This document shows, in pieces, positions 16,802 through 25,242 of a stretch of DNA of 64,000 bases. Source of the DNA: Granulicella sibirica (GTDB lineage: Bacteria; Acidobacteriota; Terriglobia; Terriglobales; Acidobacteriaceae); assembly GCF_004115155.1 (NCBI RefSeq), contig NZ_RDSM01000001.1, positions 1,240,001-1,304,000 on the forward strand. Direction: 5' to 3'. The position numbers and the translations under genes were made by a program. The notes under the pieces were generated by a model. It was not told where the DNA came from. It was given only the letters and a program-made list of their open reading frames with translations, and did not search any database. The stretch's first letter is position 1; each line of letters begins with the position of its first letter.

Positions 16802-17250
16802 ATCGCAACCACCATCTGCACCTCGACCAGCGCATTCCTCGGCAGCGCGCTCACCCCGATCGCCGCTCGCACATGCCGTCCTGCGTCCCCGAATACCTCG
16901 ACCAGCAAGTCGGAGGCCCCATTGATGATCTTCGGAGGATCGGGGAAGCCAGGCACCGCGTTCACATACCCGTTCACGCTGACGACTTCCTTCACAAGGT
17001 CGAGCGATCCCAGGTGTCGCCGGAGTACCGCGAGATGTTGCAGCGTACACGCCCTCGCCGCACCATAGCCGTCCTCGATCGTACGATCCGCTCCGGCTGT
17101 CCCGGCGATCAGACCGCTTTCATCCTTCGAAATAACCCCGGACAGGTAAACAAGGCTTCCCACTGTCTTCGCCGGAATGTAATTTCCGCCCGCAGCCGGA
17201 AGCTCCGGCAGTACTAATCCCGCGTCCAAAATCGCTTTCTCTGCGCTCAT
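16798..17250 (-). CDS. RidA family protein
   Basis: A 150-residue YjgF/YER057c/UK114 protein with an SGVISKDESG loop near residue 37 and the C-terminal VRAAIGVSALPRNALVEVQMV. The Arg of VRAAIG is the residue that binds the carboxylate in imine deaminases of the family. RidA proteins hydrolyse reactive imines/enamines; relatives in pyrimidine and biuret pathways act as amidohydrolase partners. It is the first gene of a three-gene minus-strand operon (ridA - acetamidase - AtzH-like). The ATG is 17250. A palindrome that may be an operator lies 15 bases upstream. Confidence 0.9.
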   Translation of the reverse strand: MSAEKAILDAGLVLPELPAAGGNYIPAKTVGSLVYLSGVISKDESGLIAGTAGADRTIEDGYGAARACTLQHLAVLRRHLGSLDLVKEVVSVNGYVNAVPGFPDPPKIINGASDLLVEVFGDAGRHVRAAIGVSALPRNALVEVQMVVAI

Positions 17251-17264
17251 TGGTCGCTACTGTA

Positions 17265-17277
17265 TCACGCAGCGTGA
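17265..17277. promoter_or_regulatory. Palindrome in the ridA/cytochrome divergent promoter region
   Basis: TCACGC-A-GCGTGA is a perfect 13-base inverted repeat, 14 bases upstream of the ridA ATG, in the 116-base gap between divergent transcripts. Position and symmetry fit a repressor site. The regulator is unknown. Confidence 0.35.
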
Positions 17278-17354
17278 GACGGGAAACGTCGATCAAATTC
17301 GCCCACGGCATTGTGGGTCCGGCGATTTCCCCACCCAACCGTCCTGAACCCCGT

Positions 17355-17366
17355 TACCATTCAGCC
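17355..17366 (+). promoter_or_regulatory. Candidate leaderless -10 box of the cytochrome fusion gene
   Basis: TACCAT at 17355-17360 is followed by six bases (TCAGCC) and the ATG at 17367, with no Shine-Dalgarno. This is the same geometry as upstream of the GT4 and PLP-lyase genes. No good -35 match was found. Confidence 0.3.
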
Positions 17367-18299
17367 ATGGTGCGCCATGTTGAAAGAAGGGCCGTGCTCC
17401 TTGTCGTTGCTTTCGTTCTGATTGCTGCTGCAACTTTGTCGAAAGGTGTTCAGGCCACGCAGGTTCCCGGGGAGCCGCGCACGCACCTGAAGCTCCACAC
17501 CACACGGCAGTCTCCCACCGACCTCGAAATCTCGGGCATCCCCCATACCCCGCATGGCTACCTGACTTACGCCGAACTCGAAAGTTTGCCGCAGATCTCG
17601 GCCACCCTGGTCAACAACACGGAATTCCCCGGTCAGACTACTCACGTCACCGGCATCTCACTTGAAGCGCTCATCGAAGCGCTGGAAGCGCCGCCGTCCT
17701 TGGACCTGGTCATCGCGCTCTGCACCGACGGCTACCACACCCACTTTCCGTCGAACTCCATCCGGTCCCATCATCCCATCCTTGTCCTCGTGGTCGATGG
17801 TCAGACATCCATGAGCTGGGCAAAGAGCACACACAAGTCGGATCCCGGCCCGTACCTGATCGTGTACGACCAATTCGTTCCTGATTTCAAGGTTCTTGCA
17901 CACGAAGACGAGCCCCAGATCCCGATCAACATTACCGCACTGCATTTCACCTCCGCCGCCCAGACCTTCAAGGCGATCACCCCGCCTGAGGGCACTCTGC
18001 CGGACTCACCCGTCCAGCAAGGGTTTGCTATCGCCAAACAGAACTGCCTTCGCTGCCACGCAATGGGCACCACGGGCGGCCAGAAATCAAACGTCACATG
18101 GAGCACTATCAGTTCCCTGGCGAAAGCCCGGCCGGACATCGTCGGCAGCTACGTTGTGAACCCCAAGTCCGTCATCCCGGACGCGTCGATGCCGGGTTGG
18201 CCAGAATACGATGCGCCGACGATCGCCGCGCTCGTTGCCTATTTCCAGTCCTTACCCAAGGTTCCACCAAGTTCTCCCAGGAGAGTCACCCGCGAATGA
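17367..18299 (+). CDS. Exported protein: molybdopterin-oxidoreductase-like domain plus C-terminal cytochrome c
   Basis: A 310-residue protein with a signal peptide (VLLVVAFVLIAAATLSKGVQA). The middle, about 40-200, resembles the small secreted 'oxidoreductase, molybdopterin-binding' domain (GYLTYAELESLPQ, THVTGISLEALIEAL, CTDGYHTHFPSNSI, HHPILVLVVDG). This assignment is tentative. The C-terminal about 85 residues form a class I cytochrome c with CLRCH at 227-231 and a likely axial Met in DASMPGWPEYD. It probably acts as a periplasmic redox protein. Its stop overlaps the start of the DUF2165 membrane protein (ATGA), suggesting a functional pair. Confidence 0.68.
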   Translation: MVRHVERRAVLLVVAFVLIAAATLSKGVQATQVPGEPRTHLKLHTTRQSPTDLEISGIPHTPHGYLTYAELESLPQISATLVNNTEFPGQTTHVTGISLEALIEALEAPPSLDLVIALCTDGYHTHFPSNSIRSHHPILVLVVDGQTSMSWAKSTHKSDPGPYLIVYDQFVPDFKVLAHEDEPQIPINITALHFTSAAQTFKAITPPEGTLPDSPVQQGFAIAKQNCLRCHAMGTTGGQKSNVTWSTISSLAKARPDIVGSYVVNPKSVIPDASMPGWPEYDAPTIAALVAYFQSLPKVPPSSPRRVTRE

Positions 18300-18784
18300 T
18301 TGTCCGCCTCTCCAAGTGTGCCCTTCTGCTTGCCGTCGCCTTTTTCTTCACCCTCGTGGTCTTCAATAACACCACCGACTACAACTCCAATTACCAGTTC
18401 GTCCACCACGTCTTGAGCATGGACACCACCTTCCCCGGCAACCACGGCATGTGGCGTTCGCTGCCGTACCCCGGTCTCCAGACCACTTTCTACGCCGGCA
18501 TCATCTCGTGGGAGACCGTTATCGGTGCGCTCTCCTGGTGGGGCGCCATCCGCCTTCTGCGCAACTTGCAATCCCCCTCTGCTGTCTTCCAACAGGCAAA
18601 GTCCATCTCGATCGCCGGTCTCACGCTTGGCTGCCTTCTCTGGTTCGTTGCCTTCATCAGCGTCGGCGGCGAGTGGTTCCTCATGTGGCAATCGAAGACC
18701 TGGAACGGCCAGGATGCGGCCTTTCGCATGTTCACGGTTCTCTCCCTGATCCTGATCTACACGTCCGCTCCCGAACACGAGTAA
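18296..18784 (+). CDS. DUF2165 family small membrane protein
   Basis: A 162-residue integral membrane protein with about four hydrophobic segments (near residues 7-25, 65-85, 105-125 and 142-157). The family's WRSLPYP, GEWFLMWQSKTWNGQD pattern is visible. The DUF2165 family has no established function. The ATG at 18296 overlaps the cytochrome stop. Being coupled to a periplasmic cytochrome c, it could anchor it or pass electrons at the membrane, but no haem or quinone ligands can be claimed. Confidence 0.8.
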   Translation: MIVRLSKCALLLAVAFFFTLVVFNNTTDYNSNYQFVHHVLSMDTTFPGNHGMWRSLPYPGLQTTFYAGIISWETVIGALSWWGAIRLLRNLQSPSAVFQQAKSISIAGLTLGCLLWFVAFISVGGEWFLMWQSKTWNGQDAAFRMFTVLSLILIYTSAPEHE

Positions 18785-18839
18785 CCCGCGCAAAATGCTA
18801 CCCTCCAGTAAAGAACCCAAACAGGTCACGGAGTCCATC

Positions 18840-19811
18840 ATGCTGTCCGGCAAACTTCTCCCAGGCGCCCTCGTCGGCCTTCTTCTGCTCACAACTGGTT
18901 GTAAGTCCAAGTCCGCCTCGACCGGATACTTCCCCGTCACACTCCAGACTGACTGGTACCCGCAGCCGGAGATGGGCGGCTTCTACGAGGCGCAGCTCCA
19001 GGGGCTCTACAAGTCGGAAAATCTCGATGTCACGATCGCCCCCGGCGGTCCCTACGTCGTCACCGAGCAGCAGGTTTCGACCGGCGCCGCGCAGTTCGGC
19101 ATGGGCACATCCGACCAGGTGCTCGTAGGCGTCTCGCGCGGTCTGCCTCTGGTCGCGGTCGCCGCCACCATGCAGCAGGACCCGCAGGGCGTCATGGTCC
19201 ACGATGCATCACTGGTCCACACCTTCGCCGACCTCGAAGGGCACACCATCGCGGTCAAGCCCGGCTCCATCTGGTTTCAATATCTGCTCCACCGCTACAG
19301 CCTGAAGAGTGTGCGTGAGATTCCCGCCACCTTCTCGGTCGCGAACTTCCTCCAAGATCCCGAGTACATCCAGCAGGCCTTCGTCACCTCGGAACCCTTC
19401 TTCGCCCATAAGGCCGGCGCCCAGGTCCGCACGCTCCTCGTCAACTCAACCGGATACCAGCCCTACCGGGTCATCTTCACCTCGCGCAAGTTTCTTGCGG
19501 ACCATCCCGAGGTCGTGCAGAAGTTCGTTCGGGCCTCGCTGAAGGGCTGGCGGAACTATCTGGACAGCCCAAGTCTTGCGAACCTGACCCTGAGCAAATT
19601 GAATCCCGCTCTCAGTCCCGACTGGATGCGCTTCAGCGTCGACACCCTCAAAGAGGGCCACTTCATCGACGGACCGGACACCCCGGACTCTCATCTTGGC
19701 CACTTTACCGCCGAGCGCTGGACCACCACCTACAAGCAGCTCGAAGAGCTCAAGGTCACCGCGCACCCCATCGACCCGGCGACTGCCTATTCGCTGCAAT
19801 TCGCACCCTAA
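18840..19811 (+). CDS. ABC transporter substrate-binding lipoprotein (NMT1/THI5-like)
   Basis: A 323-residue lipoprotein with a lipobox (LTTGC, Cys21) after an 18-residue hydrophobic signal. The ATG at 18840 has GGAG seven bases upstream; the longer frame lacks this. TDWYPQPEMGGFYEAQLQGLYKSENLDV and GAAQFGMGTSDQVLVG are typical of the NMT1/THI5 fold, which binds pyrimidine precursors, riboflavin-like rings, sulfonates or aromatic amides. It is probably the receptor for the permease and ATPase at 13060-14621. It ends in a CTAA shared with the convergent TetR gene. Confidence 0.87.
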   Translation: MLSGKLLPGALVGLLLLTTGCKSKSASTGYFPVTLQTDWYPQPEMGGFYEAQLQGLYKSENLDVTIAPGGPYVVTEQQVSTGAAQFGMGTSDQVLVGVSRGLPLVAVAATMQQDPQGVMVHDASLVHTFADLEGHTIAVKPGSIWFQYLLHRYSLKSVREIPATFSVANFLQDPEYIQQAFVTSEPFFAHKAGAQVRTLLVNSTGYQPYRVIFTSRKFLADHPEVVQKFVRASLKGWRNYLDSPSLANLTLSKLNPALSPDWMRFSVDTLKEGHFIDGPDTPDSHLGHFTAERWTTTYKQLEELKVTAHPIDPATAYSLQFAP

Positions 19812-20383
19812 ACGGCGTCCGTCGCGACCGCGCCGCCGATCGCCTGCAGGATCTCCTGCGAGAGCGCGGGGTCATTGGAAGCACGCGCCAGCACAACCGC
19901 TCCAACCATACTCGCGTAAGCCGTAATGGCTTTCTTGCGGCGGCTTTCCTTCGTCCTCGCGGAGACGACTTTCCCAAGCAGGTCGAAGGTCTTGCGGAGC
20001 CCCGCTGTCACGGCGTTCCGTACCGACTCCGGCTGCCGTCCCACCTCGCTTCCCACCGCAGCCACAAGGCATCCCGAACCGGGCAGGCTACAGTGATGCC
20101 TCGACACAAAATAATCCATCAGCGAGCCTAACGGGTTCTCGGGAGAGTCCTCGAAGATCTTTTCCCAGCGTGCCCGCGAGTCATCCATCGCGCGCTCCGA
20201 GGCGAGGGCCACAAGCTCTTCCTTCGACGCGAAGTGCCCGTAGAACCCCCCGTGCGTGAGCCCCACCTCCTTCATCAGCTCCGCCACCCCGATCCCGTCG
20301 AACCCGCGCTCGCGGAAGCGCTGCGCCGCTGACGCGAGGATTTTCTCCCGGTGCTCCGCCATTGTTTCCTTGCTCACCTTCAT
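19808..20383 (-). CDS. TetR/AcrR family transcriptional repressor
   Basis: A 191-residue TetR protein with an N-terminal helix-turn-helix (RFRERGFDGIGVAELMKEVGLTHGGFYGHFASKEEL, about residues 22-57). It has a ligand domain of the type that begins RHHCSLPGSGCLVAAVGSE. The ATG at 20383 follows GGGAGG by 7 bases. It is divergent from the TolC-HlyD-MFS efflux genes and very likely represses them in response to an exported toxic compound. An inverted repeat that could be its operator lies in the A/T-rich gap. Confidence 0.9.
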   Translation of the reverse strand: MKVSKETMAEHREKILASAAQRFRERGFDGIGVAELMKEVGLTHGGFYGHFASKEELVALASERAMDDSRARWEKIFEDSPENPLGSLMDYFVSRHHCSLPGSGCLVAAVGSEVGRQPESVRNAVTAGLRKTFDLLGKVVSARTKESRRKKAITAYASMVGAVVLARASNDPALSQEILQAIGGAVATDAV

Positions 20384-20448
20384 GATCCCCACCCTCCCAA
20401 ATAATTTCCGCAAACGTAAAGCTATTTTCGCTCTTTTAGATGATGCCT

Positions 20449-20484
20449 GTCATGATTTTGAATCCTAATTATGACACCCATAAT
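20449..20484. promoter_or_regulatory. Candidate TetR operator, overlapping inverted repeats
   Basis: In the A/T-rich gap between the TetR gene and the efflux genes, 9-base arms at 20449-20457 and 20467-20475 (GTCATGATT / AATTATGAC) pair with one mismatch around a 9-base spacer. A second repeat, ATTATG-ACACC-CATAAT, overlaps at 20468-20484. TetR sites are usually such palindromes. Confidence 0.45.
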
Positions 20485-20550
20485 CATAAATACCGTTGCC
20501 GCCCCCCATCGAAACGTGAGGGCAGGCCCGAAGGAGGTTTCGGAAAGCTC

Positions 20551-22044
20551 ATGGAAACCCGCACACCACACCGCATTCTGCTCGCAGCCGCTCTACTCGC
20601 CCCGCTCGCTGCCGGCGCCCAGAATCTCTCCCCATCGCTCGAGAACGGGACGACAGGCTCCATCGCCACGCCGCGTCCGATCAACCCCGCCGCAGCCACC
20701 ACAAACCCAAGCGCCCGCGCCACCCAGTCGCTGAATCCTTATCTCGGCAGCGTTCCCGACGGCAAGCTCGTCCCCGGGGTCCTCAGCCTCTCGCTCGACG
20801 ACGCGATCGACCACGGCCTCAAGTTCAACCTCGGGCTGATTGACTCGCAGCAAGCAGACGCCACTGTGCGGGCGCAACGCGAACGCGCCCTCGCAACGCT
20901 GCTCCCGCAGATCTCCGCCCGCGCCCAGCAGACCTACACCCAACTCAGCTACACGGAGCTCGGACTGAAACTCCCGGCTGCCGCCGGCTTCCAGCTTCCC
21001 CCGACGAGCGGAGGCTTCGGTTACTCGGACGCCCGCGTCCGAGCCTCGTCGCCCATCGTCAACATGGAACTGATCGCCCGCTACAAGGCGCAGAAGGCGC
21101 TCGAAGCAGCCTCCGTCCTCAGCACGAAGGACTCCCGCGATGTCGTCGTCTTCGCCGTTGGAGCAGCATATTTTCAGGTAGTCGCCAGCCAGGCCCGTCT
21201 TTCGACAGCGCAATCGACTCTCGCCTCCGCGCAGGAGCTCGAGCGTCAGGTAGCCAACCAGTTCAAGGCCGAGCTCTCCCCCGAGATCGATACCCTTCGC
21301 GCCCAAGTCGAGCTCCGCACCGCAGAGCAGCGCGTCACGGACGCCGCCAACGACCTCGAAAAAGACAAGCTCACCCTGGACCGCATCACCGGCATCTCGC
21401 TCGACCAGGCATGGACCCCAAGCCACACCTACGACTACTCGCCGCTCCCCGACCCGGGCGTCGACGCGGCCCTGGCCCCGAATACCCGCCCTGACGTCGC
21501 CAGCTTGAAGGAGACCGTAGCCGCCGCCCAGCTCAGCGTCAAAGCCGAGCACGCCCAGCGCCTCCCCGTCCTGTCGTTCGAGGGCAACTACGGCGGAGGT
21601 GGAGTGAACCCCGCGAACTTCAACCGCGTGTATGAAGCGAGCGCCCGTCTCGACGTCCCCATCTTCACCAGCGGCCGCATCCGCTCCGACATCCACCAGG
21701 CCGAGGCCAACCTTACCCAGCGCCGCGCCGAGTACCAGGACCTCCAGGGCCGCGTTGCCTACGACGTTCGCGTGGCCATGCTCGACGCCAAGGCCTCTGA
21801 AGCAGGAGTCAAGGTAGCCGAGGCCAACAAGGCTCTCGCCCAGCGCGCCCTCACCCAGTCCCAGGATCGCTTCGACAACGGCGTCACCAACTACCTTGAA
21901 GTCGTCCAGGCGCAGGAGTCGCTCGAAGCCGCTAACGAGAACTACATCGCGAGCCTCTTCTCCTTCAACGTCGCCAAAATCTCCCTCGCCCGCGCCCTCG
22001 GCTCCTCCGAGACCCGCATCCCCACCTTTTTCGCCACTCGATAA
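20551..22044 (+). CDS. TolC-family outer membrane efflux protein
   Basis: A 497-residue protein beginning at ATG 20551 (AAGGAGG upstream) with a signal peptide ending near AGAQ. Two outer membrane efflux repeats are visible: LSLDDAIDHGLKFNLGL and QARLSTAQSTLASAQELERQVANQF in the first half, VSLKET to YDVRVAMLDAKASEAGVKVAEANKALAQRAL in the second. Long coiled helices and TolC-like strands fit a trimeric channel across the outer membrane. The next two genes supply the adaptor and pump, so this is the exit duct of an EmrAB-type tripartite system. Confidence 0.9.
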   Translation: METRTPHRILLAAALLAPLAAGAQNLSPSLENGTTGSIATPRPINPAAATTNPSARATQSLNPYLGSVPDGKLVPGVLSLSLDDAIDHGLKFNLGLIDSQQADATVRAQRERALATLLPQISARAQQTYTQLSYTELGLKLPAAAGFQLPPTSGGFGYSDARVRASSPIVNMELIARYKAQKALEAASVLSTKDSRDVVVFAVGAAYFQVVASQARLSTAQSTLASAQELERQVANQFKAELSPEIDTLRAQVELRTAEQRVTDAANDLEKDKLTLDRITGISLDQAWTPSHTYDYSPLPDPGVDAALAPNTRPDVASLKETVAAAQLSVKAEHAQRLPVLSFEGNYGGGGVNPANFNRVYEASARLDVPIFTSGRIRSDIHQAEANLTQRRAEYQDLQGRVAYDVRVAMLDAKASEAGVKVAEANKALAQRALTQSQDRFDNGVTNYLEVVQAQESLEAANENYIASLFSFNVAKISLARALGSSETRIPTFFATR

Positions 22045-22070
22045 CACCACACGCCCTCAGGAGGCATGTC

Positions 22071-23309
22071 ATGTCCGGAACCACAGAAGTCAAAGAGACG
22101 AGCGCCCCCGCCGCCTCTCAAACCGAAGCCACGCCAAAGAAATCATCCGCCACCAAACGCCTCATCGCTGGAGCAATCCTTCTCGTAGCCGTCATCGCCG
22201 GCCTCATCTACTGGCTGCACGCACGCCACTTTGAAACGACCGACGACGCCGCCATCGACGGCCACTTCGCCTCGCTGAGCACACGCATCGCCGGCACCGT
22301 CACCTACGTCAACCCCGACGTCGAGAACAATCACACTGTCGCCGCCGGAACCCTGCTCCTCGCACTCGACCCCCGCGACTACGAGGCCGAACTCGAGCAC
22401 GCCAAGGCGAACCTCGAGACCAAGGAAGCCGAAGCGAACGTAGCCCGCATCGGCGTCCCCATCGCCGACGCCACCGCCTACAGCAACCTCCAACTCGCCC
22501 AGGCCGCGAAGCAGGAGGCCGTTGAAGATGTGGGCTCCGCTCAGGCGGAACTCCTCACCGCCCAGCACCGCGTACAGCTTGACCAGGCCATCGCCTCCCG
22601 CGCCGAGCGCGACCGGGTGCGCTATCAAACCCTCGTCGACAAACGCGAGATCTCGCGCTCCTTCTTCGACGCCCGAGAGACCGAGGCCGCCTCGACCATG
22701 CAGACCCTCGAAGCCGACCAGGCTGCCGTCACCGCCGCACAGCAGAAGATCGCCCAGCGCCGCGCCCTCGTCCAGGAGCGCGACGCCCAGATCGCGGGAG
22801 CCCGCACTGCACCGCAGCGCGCCGCCGACGCTCGCGCCCAGTCCTCCTCCGCCAAGGGAGAGCTCGACCAGGCCCGCGCCGACGTCCACACCGCCGAGCT
22901 CAACCTCAGCTACACCAAGGTCTACGCTCCGGTCTCCGGCATCGTCGGCCATAAGACCGTCGAGCTCGGCCACCGCGTCCAGCCCGGCCAGACGCTGCTC
23001 ACCGTTGTCCCAACCGACGACATTTGGATCACCGCCAACTACAAGGAGACGCAGCTTCGCCTCATGCACCCCGGCCAGGCCGTCACCATCCACGTCGACA
23101 CCTTCGACCGTGACTACAACGCCACCATCGAAGATATGGCCGCCGCCTCTGGCCCGCTCTTCAGCCTCTTTCCCCCGGAGAACGCCAGCGGCAACTACGT
23201 GAAGATCGTTCAGCGCTTCCCGGTTCGCATTCGCCTCGACAGAGACCAGGACCCCGCACACCAGCTACGCCCCGGCATGTCCGCCGAAGCCTCAGTGAAG
23301 GTTCGATAG
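22071..23309 (+). CDS. HlyD/EmrA-type membrane fusion protein
   Basis: A 412-residue adaptor. One N-terminal membrane helix at about 26-46 (LIAGAILLVAVIAGLIYWL) is followed by the periplasmic part: an FETTDDAAIDGHFASLSTRIAGTV biotinyl-lipoyl half, a long coiled coil (about 105-265, rich in Ala, Glu and Gln) and the second lipoyl half (YTKVYAPVSGIVGHKTVELGHRVQPGQTLLTVVP). This is the EmrA pattern of MFS-linked adaptors. A strong AGGAGG lies just upstream. It joins the MFS pump to the TolC-type channel. Confidence 0.93.
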   Translation: MSGTTEVKETSAPAASQTEATPKKSSATKRLIAGAILLVAVIAGLIYWLHARHFETTDDAAIDGHFASLSTRIAGTVTYVNPDVENNHTVAAGTLLLALDPRDYEAELEHAKANLETKEAEANVARIGVPIADATAYSNLQLAQAAKQEAVEDVGSAQAELLTAQHRVQLDQAIASRAERDRVRYQTLVDKREISRSFFDARETEAASTMQTLEADQAAVTAAQQKIAQRRALVQERDAQIAGARTAPQRAADARAQSSSAKGELDQARADVHTAELNLSYTKVYAPVSGIVGHKTVELGHRVQPGQTLLTVVPTDDIWITANYKETQLRLMHPGQAVTIHVDTFDRDYNATIEDMAAASGPLFSLFPPENASGNYVKIVQRFPVRIRLDRDQDPAHQLRPGMSAEASVKVR

Positions 23310-23337
23310 AGCAACGTCCGCACCTAAGGAAAGACCC

Positions 23338-24948
23338 ATGGCCACCGCAACCATCATCCCGGCACAGGCACCCTCAAAACCCGCCATCAACCCCTGGTTC
23401 ATCGCGGTCACGGTCACCATCGCCGCCTTCATGGAGCTGCTCGACACCTCCATCGCGAACGTCGCCCTCCCCTACATCGGAGGGGGCCTCGGCCGCAGCT
23501 ACGACGAGGTCACGTGGATCCTGACTACGTACCTCGTCGCCAACGCGGTCGTCCTCCCCATGACTGCATGGCTGAGCCGCCTGCTCGGACGCAAGACCTA
23601 CTACCTCCTCTGCGTGATCCTTTTCACCATCTCGTCCCTCTGCTGCGGACTCGCCCCGTCGCTCGGTCTGATGCTCATCTTCCGCGTCGTGCAAGGCGTA
23701 GGAGGCGGCGGCCTAGCCCCCGTCGCCCAGGCTATCCTCGTCGACACCTTTCCCCCGGCAAGACGCGCCGCCGCGTTCGCCCTCTTCACCGTTGTCATCG
23801 TCACCGCACCCGCCATCGGCCCGGTCCTTGGTGGCTGGATCACCGACAACTACTCCTGGCGCTGGATCTTCTTCATCAACGTCCCCGTCGGCCTTATCTC
23901 GCTCTACCTCTCGAATAAGCTCATCCACGACCCCGAAGTCTTCACCACCGAACGCCTCACCGCTAAGGCTGAAGGCCGCATGTCCGTCGACGCCACCGGC
24001 ATCGTTCTCATCACCCTCGCCTCCGGAGCCCTCGAAGTCGCGCTCGACCGCGGCCAGATCGAGGATTGGTTCGCAAGCGACTTCATCGTCACCATGATCA
24101 CGATTGCCGTCGTTGGTTGGATCGGCACGGTCCTATGGGAGCTCTGGGTCAAGGAACCCATCATCGACTTCCGCCTGCTCACCAATCGCAACTTCGCCAT
24201 CGCAAGCATTCTCTTTTTCGTCTTCGGCATCGGCCTCTTCGGGACGACCACGCTCATCCCGCAGATGCTGCAATCGCTCTACGGCTACCGCGCCATCGAC
24301 GCCGGTCTGATCCTCGGACCCGGAGCGCTGGTCATCACACTCCTGGCGCCCGTCTCAGCACAGTTTCTGCAGCGCGGATTAGTCTCGGCGAAGACGCTGG
24401 TCTTCTTCAGCCTCTCTTTCATCGCGCTCTCCATGTTCGTCTACAGCGACATGAACCTCGCGACGAACGGCGGCCACTATGTCTGGACACGAGCGCTGCA
24501 GGGTGTCGGCTACGGTCTCTTTCTCGTTCCGGTCAACATCATCGCGTACTCCAGCCTGCGTCCCGATCAGAACAACAAGGCCTCGAGCCTCACCAATCTC
24601 TTCCGCAACTGGGGCGGAAGCTTCGGTATCGCGTTCATCACGACGACTGTCGAACGCCGCGAGAATCTGCACCAGCTCAACCTCGGCGCGCACCTCGGAG
24701 CCAGCTCCCAAACGCTCCAGCAGACCACGCAGGGCGCGCTCAACCGCCTCATGGAACACGGCCTCACGAGTGCTGACGCCATCCCCGCTTCGCTTGGCCT
24801 TGTCTACCAGCAGCTTGTTCGGCAAAGCACCTTCCTCGCCTTCATGGACTGCTTCCGCGTCATCGGGTGGCTCACCCTCACAATGATCCCGCTCGTATTC
24901 CTCATTCGTAAGTTCCGCGCAGGGGGCGAAGCGCCAGCAGGACACTAA
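23338..24948 (+). CDS. DHA2-family (EmrB/QacA) MFS drug exporter
   Basis: A 536-residue transporter with about 14 hydrophobic segments. MFS motif features are visible: DEVTWILTTYLVANAVVLPMTAWLSRLLGRK early, GVGGGGLAPVAQAIL, and FALFTVVIVTAPAIGPVLGGWITDNYSWRWIFFINVP (motif C). These are typical of the 14-helix proton antiporter family. It exports hydrophobic drugs or related molecules across the inner membrane, handing them to the HlyD/TolC partners encoded upstream. AAGGAAAG precedes the ATG. Confidence 0.93.
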   Translation: MATATIIPAQAPSKPAINPWFIAVTVTIAAFMELLDTSIANVALPYIGGGLGRSYDEVTWILTTYLVANAVVLPMTAWLSRLLGRKTYYLLCVILFTISSLCCGLAPSLGLMLIFRVVQGVGGGGLAPVAQAILVDTFPPARRAAAFALFTVVIVTAPAIGPVLGGWITDNYSWRWIFFINVPVGLISLYLSNKLIHDPEVFTTERLTAKAEGRMSVDATGIVLITLASGALEVALDRGQIEDWFASDFIVTMITIAVVGWIGTVLWELWVKEPIIDFRLLTNRNFAIASILFFVFGIGLFGTTTLIPQMLQSLYGYRAIDAGLILGPGALVITLLAPVSAQFLQRGLVSAKTLVFFSLSFIALSMFVYSDMNLATNGGHYVWTRALQGVGYGLFLVPVNIIAYSSLRPDQNNKASSLTNLFRNWGGSFGIAFITTTVERRENLHQLNLGAHLGASSQTLQQTTQGALNRLMEHGLTSADAIPASLGLVYQQLVRQSTFLAFMDCFRVIGWLTLTMIPLVFLIRKFRAGGEAPAGH

Positions 24949-24996
24949 CCCGTCCCAAATCGGCAAGCTCGGCGATTCGCCTTCGTGTCTTCTGGT

Positions 24997-25050
24997 GCGG
25001 AGGCGAAGCTGCGTTTGCCTCCGCTCTTGATCCCACGAGGGAACAAGAGC
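24997..25050. repeat. Two adjoining hairpins between the two efflux operons
   Basis: GCGGAGGC (24997-25004) pairs perfectly with GCCTCCGC (25017-25024). Directly after, a 12-base arm at 25023-25034 pairs with 25039-25050 with one mismatch and a 4-base loop. No T-run follows. They lie in a 294-base gap (24949-25242) without a convincing gene; TTGACA at 25056-25061 is the only clear promoter-like hexamer, and no well-placed -10 was found. Confidence 0.5.
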
Positions 25051-25242
25051 GAAACTTGACACAGGAACACTTAATCCCACGGGTTTCTCAGAAAGCGAAC
25101 GCTTCAAAGACCAGCACGTTCGTCGCTCACCTATCGGTTCTGCCGATGAATAAAGCGGGAAATAACTATGAACTACTTGCGAAAGTCGGTGTCTACTTAA
25201 AAAGGGCGGACATGCCCCTCAAAGAGGCGAACGAATCATCCT

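Noticed and set aside
16802-17050. N-terminal extension of the acetamidase frame up to 17050
   Set aside because: It would overlap most of ridA in another frame with Arg/Gly-rich sequence; the TTG at 16801 overlapping the ridA stop fits better.
20593-22050. 485-codon open frame antisense to the TolC-type gene
   Set aside because: Low-complexity Gly/Val/Glu composition and no motif, whereas the plus frame is a clear efflux protein.
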